Source: CAXTPV01 sp965276715 (GTDB lineage: Bacteria > Pseudomonadota > Alphaproteobacteria > Acetobacterales > Acetobacteraceae). Taken from it: DNA of 64,000 nt. The DNA lies in contig OZ255622.1 in assembly GCA_965276715.1 (NCBI GenBank), forward strand, positions 2,790,001 to 2,854,000, written 5' to 3'. The translations under genes were made by a program, and so were the position numbers. How positions within the stretch are numbered: the first letter of the stretch is position 1; each line of letters opens with the position of its first letter. The notes beneath the pieces are model-generated. The model was not told where the DNA came from and searched no databases. It was given only the letters and a program-made list of their open reading frames with translations. This document shows, one piece after another, positions 49,479 to 56,825 of this stretch.

Positions 49479-50746
49479 GATCTGGCAGCGCTTCCCCTGT
49501 CCGGATCTGCATCTGGGAAGCCGTCGGCGATCGCGCCAGCATCCGCCGTCACGCCCATCGCCCGCCGCATGAACAGGCGCTTGAGCGGCCCGATCCGCCC
49601 GACCCCGGCAATGCCGAGGTCGCGCGCCGCCCGAAGCAGCGGATTGTCGTTGCTGAACAGGCGGTCGAGCAGGTCGGTCGCGGCCAGCATCGCGAGGTCG
49701 TCCGGACGCCGCATCGCCTGGTAGCGCGCCAGCAACGCCGCGCCGCCCGGATCGGCGCCGGCCCGCACCGCGTCACGAACCAGGCCGCCGAGCGCGATCG
49801 CGTCACGCAGCCCGAGGTTCAGTCCCTGCCCCGCGATCGGATGAATGCCGTGCGCCGCGTCGCCCACCAGCGCCAGACGCTCGCCGACATACCGGTGCGC
49901 ATGCATCGCCGACAGACGGTAGAGCCAGCGCCGCCCGATCGGCCGCACCGCACCGAGATGGCCACCCAGCCGCCGCCTGATCTCGTGCGCGAAGATCGCG
50001 TCGCTCGCCTTCATCATCCGCTCGGCGAGCCCGCTCTCCTCGGTCCAGACGATGGCGGACACGTCCGCCGCACCCTCGGTCGGCGCCATCGGCAGCTGCG
50101 CGAACGGCCCGGCCGGCAGGAAATGCTCCAGCGCCCGGTTGCCGTGCGGGCGCTCGTGGGCGACCGCGCTCACGATCCCGCTCTGCCCGTAGGCGATCCT
50201 GGTCACCGGGATGCCCGCCGCCCGCCGCAGCGGGCTGTCGCGTCCCTCGGCGGCCACCACCAGGTGGGCCCGGACCGTGCGTCCGTCTTCGATCTCGAGC
50301 ACCGCGCGGCCGTCACCGATGCCGCGGTCATGAAAGCCGACCGGCGCGATGACCATGATCCCCGCCTGGTGCAATGTCTTGTTGAGCGCCATCCGCAGGC
50401 TGCGCGCCTCGGTCATGAAGCCGAACGGCCCGGCGCCGGCTTCGTGTTCGTCGAAATGCAGGAACAGCGGCGAGGCCGGCCGGCCGAGCTTGCCGTCGCT
50501 CACCCTGATCGCTTCGATGGGACAGGAGGGCAGCGGAAGATTGGCCCACACGCCAGCCGGCTCCAGCAGGTCGCGGCGCGAGCCGGCTGCGATCGCGTAG
50601 GCGCGGCCGTCGAAATCCGGATGCTCCATCGGCGGCAACGCGCGGCTGTCGATGACGGCCACCGAGACGCCGCCGGCGTGGAGCAGACAGGCGAGCGATG
50701 CCCCCACCGGCCCGGCGCCGACGACGCAGACATCGACATCGATCAT
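49475..50746 (-). CDS. UbiH/UbiF/COQ6 family FAD-dependent hydroxylase
   Basis: A 423-residue flavin monooxygenase of ubiquinone biosynthesis. FAD motifs: VVGAGPVGASLACLL near residue 7, VVAAEGRDSPLRRAAGI (DG motif), and GDAAHGIHPIAGQGLNLGLRDA. It probably hydroxylates the quinone ring; which position is not clear from sequence. ATG at 50746; a longer in-frame start is unlikely. Co-transcribed with cysE. Confidence 0.9.
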   Translation of the reverse strand: MIDVDVCVVGAGPVGASLACLLHAGGVSVAVIDSRALPPMEHPDFDGRAYAIAAGSRRDLLEPAGVWANLPLPSCPIEAIRVSDGKLGRPASPLFLHFDEHEAGAGPFGFMTEARSLRMALNKTLHQAGIMVIAPVGFHDRGIGDGRAVLEIEDGRTVRAHLVVAAEGRDSPLRRAAGIPVTRIAYGQSGIVSAVAHERPHGNRALEHFLPAGPFAQLPMAPTEGAADVSAIVWTEESGLAERMMKASDAIFAHEIRRRLGGHLGAVRPIGRRWLYRLSAMHAHRYVGERLALVGDAAHGIHPIAGQGLNLGLRDAIALGGLVRDAVRAGADPGGAALLARYQAMRRPDDLAMLAATDLLDRLFSNDNPLLRAARDLGIAGVGRIGPLKRLFMRRAMGVTADAGAIADGFPDADPDRGSAARS

Positions 50747-50801
50747 GAGCTCAACCTTCCAGGAACGCGACAGATGTTCGTTTCGGCATCGTAGGAAGCG
50801 T

Positions 50802-50887
50802 GAAATGCTCATTTCGAGTGCAGAGCGTCACGACCGATCGTGATCGGTCGCCGTCGGTCCGATCGGGAACCCTGGCACGCTTATTGA
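50802..50887 (+). promoter_or_regulatory. Sigma-54-type promoter with upstream palindromes before glnK
   Basis: TGGCACG-CTTA-TTGA at 50873-50887 fits the -24/-12 sigma-54 consensus except that the last base of TTGC is A. Upstream are two perfect inverted repeats, GAAATG-CT-CATTTC (50802-50815) and GACCGATC-GT-GATCGGTC (50832-50849), possible enhancer sites. NtrC control of glnK-amtB is usual in proteobacteria, although these repeats do not match the NtrC consensus closely. Confidence 0.65.
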
Positions 50888-50946
50888 AACAACAGCTGGC
50901 AGACGACGTGGCCACGGTCTGCCGTCGACCCAACGGAGTGAGGTGG

Positions 50947-51285
50947 ATGAAGCTCATATTGGCCATCATCAAGCCCTTCAAGCTTGACGACGTGCGGGAG
51001 GCGCTGACGCCGCTCGGGGTGCAGGGTCTCACCGTGTCGGAAGTGAAGGGGTTCGGGCGCCAGAAAGGCCAGACCGAGATCTATCGCGGCGCGGAATATC
51101 ACGTGAGCTTCCTGCCCAAGGTGAAGATCGAGATCGCGGTCGCCGACGGCCTCGTCGACCAGGTCATCGAGGCGATCACCAAGGCGGCGCACACCGGCAA
51201 GATCGGCGACGGCAAGATCTTCGTCCTCGACATGCATCGCGCCGTCCGGATCCGCACCGGCGAGACCGACGACGAAGCGCTCTGA
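50947..51285 (+). CDS. glnK: Nitrogen regulatory protein P-II
   Basis: A 112-residue PII signal protein. KLILAIIKPFKLDDVREALTPLGVQGLTVSEVKGFGRQKGQ, then the T-loop with the uridylylated Tyr (EIYRGAEYHVSFLPKVKIE), and the C-terminal GDGKIFVLD...RIRTGE. It binds ATP and 2-oxoglutarate and regulates AmtB, encoded immediately downstream. Its pairing with amtB favours GlnK over GlnB. Confidence 0.96.
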   Translation: MKLILAIIKPFKLDDVREALTPLGVQGLTVSEVKGFGRQKGQTEIYRGAEYHVSFLPKVKIEIAVADGLVDQVIEAITKAAHTGKIGDGKIFVLDMHRAVRIRTGETDDEAL

Positions 51286-51313
51286 CCGCCATTCCCTCGG
51301 AGACGACATCCGC

Positions 51314-52681
51314 ATGAGAACGTCCATCAGGTTCGCGCGCGCCGCCGCGATCCCCGTTGCAATGCTCGCGATTTCGACCGCGCCAGCGTTCGCCGCACCC
51401 ACACCGCCGCCGAAGGTCGACACCGGCGACACCGCCTGGATGCTGACCAGCACCGCGCTCGTACTGATGATGACCGTTCCCGGCCTCGCCCTCTACTACG
51501 CCGGCATGGTGCGCAAGAAGAACGTCCTTGCGACCCTCATGCAGGCCTTCACCGTCTGCTGTCTGGTCACAATCACCTGGATGGTTGCCGGTTACAGCCT
51601 CGCCTTCACCACCGGATCGCCCTACATCGGCGACGCCAGCCGGTTCCTGCTGCGCGGCATCGAGGCGCACATCGTCAAGGGCGTCGACGTCGGCTTCGTG
51701 CTCGGCGCGGGCTCGTCGAACGAGAGCCCGTTCACGATCCCCGAGACCGTCTACATGATGTTCCAGATGACGTTCGCGATCATCACCCCGGCGCTCATCG
51801 CCGGCGCCTTCGCGGACCGCATGAAGTTCAGCGCCATGTGCATCTTCATGGTGCTCTGGTCGCTGCTGGTCTATGCGCCCATCGCCCACTGGGTCTGGTC
51901 GCCGATCGGCTGGGTCGGCACCGGCATCGGCGCCATCGACTTCGCCGGCGGCACCGTCGTGCACATCAATTCCGGCATCGCCGGCCTGATGTGCTGCCTC
52001 GTGCTCGGCAAGCGCACCGGTTATGGCCACGAGGACATGGCGCCCTACAACCTGACCTACGCCGTGATCGGCGCTTCGCTGCTCTGGGTCGGCTGGTTCG
52101 GCTTCAACGCCGGGTCCGCGGTCGGCTCGAACGGCCGCGCCGGCATGGCGATGGCGGTGACCCAGATCGCGACCGCCGCCGCGGCACTCGGCTGGATGGG
52201 CGCCGAGTGGATCACCAAGCGCAAGCCCACCGTGCTCGGCATCATCTCGGGCGCCGTCGCGGGCCTGGTCGCGATCACCCCGGCTTCGGGCTTCGTGCTG
52301 CCCGGTCCGGCCTTGGTCATCGGTGTCGCCGCCGGTGTCGGCTGCTTCTGGGCATCGACCTCGCTCAAGCACATGCTCGGCTACGACGACGCGCTCGACA
52401 CGTTCGGCGTGCACGGCATCGGCGGCATCATCGGCGCCCTGCTCACCGGCGTCTTCGCCTACGGCCCGCTGTCGGCGACCGACGCCAGTCCGGCCGGCAC
52501 CGTGGGCGGCCTCGCCCAGTTCGTCATCCAGTGCAAGGCCGTCGCCATCACGCTGGTCTGGAGCGGACTGATCTCGCTCGTCATCCTAAAGCTGATCGAC
52601 TGGACGATCGGGCTGCGTGTCACCACCGACGAGGAGCGCGAGGGTCTCGACATGACCCTGCACGGCGAGCGCATCAGCTGA
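51314..52681 (+). CDS. amtB: Ammonium transporter
   Basis: A 455-residue Amt/Rh channel. A cleavable signal peptide (MRTSIRFARAAAIPVAMLA..., cleavage near AFA) is followed by 11 predicted helices. The twin histidines are in TVVHINSGIAGL and DTFGVHGIGGIIGALLTG, with DRMKFSAMC and GWFGFNAGSA conserved. It conducts ammonium and is blocked by GlnK. Confidence 0.96.
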   Translation: MRTSIRFARAAAIPVAMLAISTAPAFAAPTPPPKVDTGDTAWMLTSTALVLMMTVPGLALYYAGMVRKKNVLATLMQAFTVCCLVTITWMVAGYSLAFTTGSPYIGDASRFLLRGIEAHIVKGVDVGFVLGAGSSNESPFTIPETVYMMFQMTFAIITPALIAGAFADRMKFSAMCIFMVLWSLLVYAPIAHWVWSPIGWVGTGIGAIDFAGGTVVHINSGIAGLMCCLVLGKRTGYGHEDMAPYNLTYAVIGASLLWVGWFGFNAGSAVGSNGRAGMAMAVTQIATAAAALGWMGAEWITKRKPTVLGIISGAVAGLVAITPASGFVLPGPALVIGVAAGVGCFWASTSLKHMLGYDDALDTFGVHGIGGIIGALLTGVFAYGPLSATDASPAGTVGGLAQFVIQCKAVAITLVWSGLISLVILKLIDWTIGLRVTTDEEREGLDMTLHGERIS

Positions 52682-52686
52682 TCGAA

Positions 52687-52717
52687 GGACGGCCAGGACC
52701 GGATGTCCTGGCCGTCC
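52687..52717 (+). terminator. Hairpin terminator after amtB
   Basis: A perfect 13-bp stem, GGACGGCCAGGAC (52687-52699) and GTCCTGGCCGTCC (52705-52717), with loop CGGAT, 6 nt after the amtB stop. No T run follows, but the stem is strong and well placed. Confidence 0.7.
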
Positions 52718-52718
52718 G

Positions 52719-52835
52719 CTAGAGCGTGACCGGTTTAGGTTGACATGAAATGCGAGAGCCGATCACGCTCTAGCCTTTGTTTTGACGAGCAATTTTATCG
52801 CTGTGCTGACGCAACTTGAAGCGATATTGCTCTAG
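52719..52835. repeat. Composite TAGAGC/GCTCTAG palindromic element
   Basis: Two hairpins in tandem. Arm 1: CTAGAGCGTGA (52719-52729) with TCACGCTCTAG (52763-52773). Arm 2: AGCAAT...ATCGC (52788-52801) with GCGATATTGCT (52821-52831), preceded by TTGTTTTGACGAG. The layout is that of dispersed intergenic repeats common in alphaproteobacteria. The stop codon of the receiver gene lies in its terminal CTAG. Confidence 0.75.
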
Positions 52836-53290
52836 CCGTCTTCCAGGATCTTCCTCACCGTCGCGACCAGCTCGCCCGGGCCGTAGGGCTTCCGGAGCAG
52901 GGCCACCCCCTTTGCCCGTCGCCAATCCTGCCCCAACACGTCCGGCCGTCCCGTCGCCACGATCACCGGGAGCGCAGGCGTCCGGTTCCGCATCGCGCTT
53001 GCCACGTCCAGCCCGGTCTTGTCGCCCGGAAGATGGATGTCGGTCACCAGCACGCTCACCGGGATCGGCGACCGCTCGACCAGCTCGAGCGCCTCGTCCG
53101 CCGATCCGGCATGTAGAACCGTGAAGCCCGCATCGACGAGGCTCTCCGCCATGATGCTCCGGATCAACACTTCATCTTCGACGAGGAGAACACACAAACC
53201 CGCTTCAGCCTTTCCCGATGATCCATCCTGGATAAGGCCAACTCGCCGCCCCTCGTCCCGTTGCCTGCAACTGGATCGGCCGCCGATCAC
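52832..53290 (-). CDS. Stand-alone response regulator receiver
   Basis: A 152-residue single CheY-like domain. LCVLLVEDEVLIRSIMAESL supplies the acidic pocket, VLVTDIHLPGDKTGLD the phospho-Asp, VATGR the Thr switch and LLRKPYGPGELVATV the conserved Lys. No output domain. The GTG at 53290 gives a 30-residue N-terminal extension; a later GTG is possible. It has no neighbouring kinase. Confidence 0.85.
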   Translation of the reverse strand: MIGGRSSCRQRDEGRRVGLIQDGSSGKAEAGLCVLLVEDEVLIRSIMAESLVDAGFTVLHAGSADEALELVERSPIPVSVLVTDIHLPGDKTGLDVASAMRNRTPALPVIVATGRPDVLGQDWRRAKGVALLRKPYGPGELVATVRKILEDG

Positions 53291-53314
53291 GAAGTGGCGG
53301 ACGTGGCAGGATCG

Positions 53315-53815
53315 TCACGAATTCGTCTGCTCGTCGTCCGGCGGATCGTCCTGCGGTCGATAGTAGAGCGCGGCGCAATCGGCCCCGAGCACGCCGCGCC
53401 TGACACGCACATCGTCCCGCCAGGCGTCGTCGATGATGTCGAGCACGTCGATGTTGCGGTCCTCGAAATACATCTTGTGGACCTGCCGCCGCTCGGCGCC
53501 GTAGACGATGCGCCCGATGCTGGCCCAGATGCTGGCCATGCTGCACATCCCGCATGGCTGCAGGGTCGAATAGAGCGCGGCCCCGCGCAGATCGTCACGG
53601 CCGAGGCGCTCGCAGGCGCGACGCATCGCGACGATTTCGGCATGTGCCGTCGGATCGTGCCGCAGCCCGACCTCGTTGAGCGCCTCACCCACGATCACGC
53701 CGTCGAGCACGACCACGCAGCCGATCGGCGATGCTCCCGGGGTCTCTTGCGCCAGACCGGCCAGTTCCAGCGCGCGCCGCATGAACCGGTGATCGGCCTC
53801 GTCCTGCTGATCCAC
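53315..53815 (-). CDS. Nucleoside/nucleobase deaminase (CDA fold)
   Basis: A 166-residue zinc deaminase: HAEIVAMRRA (zinc His and catalytic Glu) and TLQPCGMCSMASIW (two Cys ligands). The C-terminal part (YGAERRQVHKMYFEDRNIDVLDIIDD) resembles guanine or yeast-type cytosine deaminases rather than TadA. A divergent NCS1 permease nearby suggests a nucleobase substrate. Confidence 0.82.
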   Translation of the reverse strand: MDQQDEADHRFMRRALELAGLAQETPGASPIGCVVVLDGVIVGEALNEVGLRHDPTAHAEIVAMRRACERLGRDDLRGAALYSTLQPCGMCSMASIWASIGRIVYGAERRQVHKMYFEDRNIDVLDIIDDAWRDDVRVRRGVLGADCAALYYRPQDDPPDDEQTNS

Positions 53816-53824
53816 GGCACGTTC

Positions 53825-54250
53825 CTACCAGTTGGGCCAAAGGCCGGGCGTCGCGATCTCGACCGAATGGTTGTCGGGATCACGGAAGTAGAGGCTGGTG
53901 CCGCCCCGCGGCCAGATGACGCGGCTTTCGATCGCGATGTCCATCGCGGCCAGGCGCGCCTCCCACGCCGCGAGCTCGCCCCAAGGCATGCCGAAGCACA
54001 GATGCTGCTCCCCGATTGCGTCGTGCGGCGGGATGTCGCCGGTCGACGTCGGGCTCGGGCTGGTTGATGCGCCGCGTCGGAACAACAGCAGCACGGACCC
54101 GCCGGGCACGCCCATCCCCGCCATCCTGTCGTCGCGGAGGAAACATGCGAGCCCGAGCACGCGCGCATAGAACTCCTGCGCGCGATCGAGATCCTCGACA
54201 TACAGCGAGAGTTCAAGCATGTGGCTCAGGCGCGGGGCGGCGTCGTTCAT
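53825..54250 (-). CDS. VOC (glyoxalase/dioxygenase superfamily) protein
   Basis: A 141-residue single-module VOC protein: LELSLYVEDLDRAQEFYARVLGL, GEQHLCFGMPWGELAAWEARL and TSLYFRDPDNHSVEIATPGLW. Metal-binding positions His/Glu appear in the second half. Reaction unknown. It precedes the deaminase gene by 9 nt on the same strand. Confidence 0.85.
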   Translation of the reverse strand: MNDAAPRLSHMLELSLYVEDLDRAQEFYARVLGLACFLRDDRMAGMGVPGGSVLLLFRRGASTSPSPTSTGDIPPHDAIGEQHLCFGMPWGELAAWEARLAAMDIAIESRVIWPRGGTSLYFRDPDNHSVEIATPGLWPNW

Positions 54251-54353
54251 GATCGCCTGAACGCGCGGCGACGCCGCGGGCTTCCAGCCTTCTGGACGGA
54301 CGCGCGAACCCGCCTATCCTTTCCTCCAGCGCAACGGACGGCCGGAGACCTCG

Positions 54354-55721
54354 ATGATCCTGATGGAAGAGCGCAGTGCCGCCGCCGTCACCGAGCGTCT
54401 CGATCCGTCGCGCCAGACGATGCGTCTCGACCGCGTGTTCTGGAGCCATTTCTCGCCCAATCTCGGGCCCGGCGGCTGGGTGACGGGCGTCCTGCTCGTC
54501 CATCTCGGTCTCGACCTGCGCACCGGCCTGCTCGCGATCCTGGTCGGCAACGTCGTCGGCGCGATACCCGTGGCACTCGCCGCCGTGATCGGCCCGGTCA
54601 CCGGCCTGCCGCAGATGGAATCCTCCCGTCGCGCCTTCGGACGCGATGGCCTCCGGCTGCCGGCCTTCCTCAACTGGATCTACTGCGTCGGCTGGGACGC
54701 AGTGAACAACGTGCCGGCGGCCGCCGCCCTGCTCGCCCTGTTCGCTCTCGGCGCGATCACGGTGCCGTTCGCGCTTGGCCTCGCCGTGCTGGCCGCCATC
54801 CAGATGGTCGCCAGCATCTATGGTCATGACCTGGTCCAGACCCTGCAGAAATATCTCGGCGCCGTCCTGCTCGTGATCTTCGCCATCGTCGGTCTGACCG
54901 CGCTCGCCGCCGCGCCGCACCTCTCCATCGTCGGCGCCAAGCCGACGCTGCCCGGCTTCATCCTCGCGACCGCCATTCTCGCGAGCTTCAACCTCTCCTG
55001 GGCATCCTACTCGTCCGACTACACCCGCTATCTGCCGGCCAGCACATCGCCCCGTGCGATCGTCGTACGCGCGCTCGCGGCCCTCCTCCTCTCCGCGATC
55101 CCGTTCCAGGTCCTGGGTCTGATCACCGCCGGCAGCATCGGCGAGGCATCCCCCACCGCCGTCATCGCCAACCTCCAGCACGCCGCAGGCTTTCTTGCCC
55201 CGTTCGCCCTCGGCGCGATCGCGCTCTCCTCGATCACCGGCAACTCGGTCAACGACAACACGGCGTCCTACAGCCTGATCTCGGCGGGCATCCGCGTCCC
55301 GCGCGTGGTCGCCGCCATCGTGACCGCCTCGCTCGGCTATGTCCTCGCGGTGGCCGGCGCCGGCCACTACGCCGACCTCTATTCGAGCTACCTCGTGCTC
55401 ACGCTCTACTGGATCGCGCCCTGGACCGGCATCGTGCTCGCCGACTGGTGGATGCACCCCGGCCGCGACGTCCAACCGCCACGCGCCTGGATGCCCGAGG
55501 CGACGCTCTTCATCGTCATCTCCGTGCTGACCATCGTCCTGTTCAGCGCGACCGACCTCTACACCGGCTTCGTCGCCCGCGCGCTCGGGGGCGCCGACAT
55601 CGGCTACTATATCGGCTTCACGCTTGCATTCGGCGGGACCATTCTCATCGGAAGAAAGCAGCGGGGCGCTGCCCCGCGCCCCGCCGGGGGCAGCGCCCCC
55701 GGACCCGCCATCCATGGATGA
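54354..55721 (+). CDS. NCS1 family purine/cytosine permease
   Basis: A 455-residue transporter with about 12 helices. SHFSPNLGPGGWVTGVL, YCVGWDAVNNVPAAAAL, SWASYSSDYTRYLP and SITGNSVNDNTASYSL are NCS1/CodB-like motifs. It imports a nucleobase or similar. The C-terminal tail after the last helix (RKQRGAAPRPAGGSAPGPAIHG, 22 residues) is encoded by a GC-rich palindromic repeat. Divergent from the VOC-deaminase genes. Confidence 0.88.
   Translation: MILMEERSAAAVTERLDPSRQTMRLDRVFWSHFSPNLGPGGWVTGVLLVHLGLDLRTGLLAILVGNVVGAIPVALAAVIGPVTGLPQMESSRRAFGRDGLRLPAFLNWIYCVGWDAVNNVPAAAALLALFALGAITVPFALGLAVLAAIQMVASIYGHDLVQTLQKYLGAVLLVIFAIVGLTALAAAPHLSIVGAKPTLPGFILATAILASFNLSWASYSSDYTRYLPASTSPRAIVVRALAALLLSAIPFQVLGLITAGSIGEASPTAVIANLQHAAGFLAPFALGAIALSSITGNSVNDNTASYSLISAGIRVPRVVAAIVTASLGYVLAVAGAGHYADLYSSYLVLTLYWIAPWTGIVLADWWMHPGRDVQPPRAWMPEATLFIVISVLTIVLFSATDLYTGFVARALGGADIGYYIGFTLAFGGTILIGRKQRGAAPRPAGGSAPGPAIHG
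55661..55719. repeat. GC-rich palindromic element in the permease 3' end
   Basis: GCGGGGC-GCT-GCCCCGC (55661-55677), then CCGGGGGC (55684-55691) with GCCCCCGG (55695-55702), then GGACCCGCCA and ATCCATGGAT. The hairpin plus GGACCC-CGCC tail is the same plan as the elements at 4411 and 5501. It supplies the permease C-terminus and stop codon. Confidence 0.75.
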
Positions 55722-55727
55722 CTTGTG

Positions 55728-56169
55728 ATGCGAACTCCGCTGTGTGCCTCAGCGTTTCTTGCAGTTCTGTGCACCGTTCCGCCAGCCTTGGCATCGTCGA
55801 ATCTGCAACGAGCGAAACGAGCGCGACGAAAACCAGTGCCTGCTGAACGAGCTGAACCACGCGGATTCTGAGCTAGCCCGCTACCAGTCCGCCGCGATCA
55901 CGCAGATCCGGAAAGAACACGACAGCGATCGGACTCTGGCGGACTTCAACCGATCGGCGGCGGCGTGGAGCCAATATGGCAAAGCGGAGTGCGACGCCTT
56001 GTTCGACAAATGGTCCGATGCAAGCGCCCGGCTTGGTCAAACGATCGTCTGCTCGATTGATCTCGCACGAGCGCGCACCCACGAAATCTGGTCGAATTGG
56101 CTGACCTTCTTTGGAGGGACACCGCCGATATTGCCCGAGCCCCCCGCAGGCCCATACCTTCCTCGCTAG
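55728..56169 (+). pseudogene. LprI-like lysozyme-inhibitor family gene, frameshifted
   Basis: Frame 0 from the ATG at 55728 encodes a signal peptide (MRTPLCASAFLAVLC..., ending PALASS). From about 55798 the mature domain continues in the next frame: RICNERNERDENQCLLNELNHAD, AAAWSQYGKAECDAL, TIVCSIDLARARTHEIW, the Cys-rich DUF1311/LprI pattern. A single extra base near 55793-55800 explains the break. Family members bind and inhibit lysozyme in the periplasm. Composition is less GC-rich than its neighbours. Confidence 0.6.
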
Positions 56170-56825
56170 ATGATCGCCGCGGCCGCGTTGACCGTCAGCG
56201 CGATGATCACCGTGTTGAACAGGAAGCCCAGAAATCCCTGCACCGCCGCGAGCCGCCGCAGTTGCCGGTCCGAGATCTGCACGTCCGACACCTGGAACGT
56301 CATCCCGAGCACGATCGAGAAATAAAGGAAGTCCCAGTAGTCCGGCTCGTTCTCGTTGGGAAACATCAACCCGCCGCGCAGCGTGCCGTCGGGCCGCAGC
56401 TCGTAGAATTCATGCGCGTAGCGAGCGGCAAAGACCGCCTGTGTCACCAGCCACGACAGCACCAAGGTGGCTGCCGTGAATGCGACGTGCTCCTTGGCGA
56501 CCGGCGGCGGCAGATGGCTCGTATCGCCGAGTGCACCCACGATCGCGAAGAAGCTGAAGCTCACCGCCGCCATCATCACCCAGAACACCGTCCATTCGCC
56601 CTCCTGTTGCGCCTCGGCATTGCGTGGCATCTGCGCGGGCGGCGTCGTGTAGAACATCCAGGTGATCGCAAGCAGGAACGCCGTCGCACCCAGATCCCAG
56701 GCGCAGACCGCCCGCAGATGAGGCGACACCGCCAACCGCACCAGCGGATAGCTGAGCAGCCCGACCCCGAGGCCGAGGAGGCTGCGCGGATGGCCGAGCA
56801 GGAAGCCGCGGGACGGCAATGTCAT
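56166..56825 (-). CDS. DUF1345 membrane protein
   Basis: A 219-residue protein with about five helices. TAFLLAITWMFYTTPPAQM, the loop EWTVFWVMMAAVSFSFFAIVG and DYWDFLYFSIVLGMTFQVSDVQISDRQLRRLA match DUF1345. Function unknown. Its ATG overlaps the stop of the large ATPase gene upstream (ATGA), so they are coupled. Confidence 0.85.
   Translation of the reverse strand: MTLPSRGFLLGHPRSLLGLGVGLLSYPLVRLAVSPHLRAVCAWDLGATAFLLAITWMFYTTPPAQMPRNAEAQQEGEWTVFWVMMAAVSFSFFAIVGALGDTSHLPPPVAKEHVAFTAATLVLSWLVTQAVFAARYAHEFYELRPDGTLRGGLMFPNENEPDYWDFLYFSIVLGMTFQVSDVQISDRQLRRLAAVQGFLGFLFNTVIIALTVNAAAAII

Noticed and set aside
55744..56169. Treating the GTG-initiated 141-codon frame as an intact gene
   Set aside because: Its first 17 codons are an out-of-frame reading of a signal peptide encoded from 55728. 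The Cys-rich domain needs that signal, so a frameshifted gene is the better reading.
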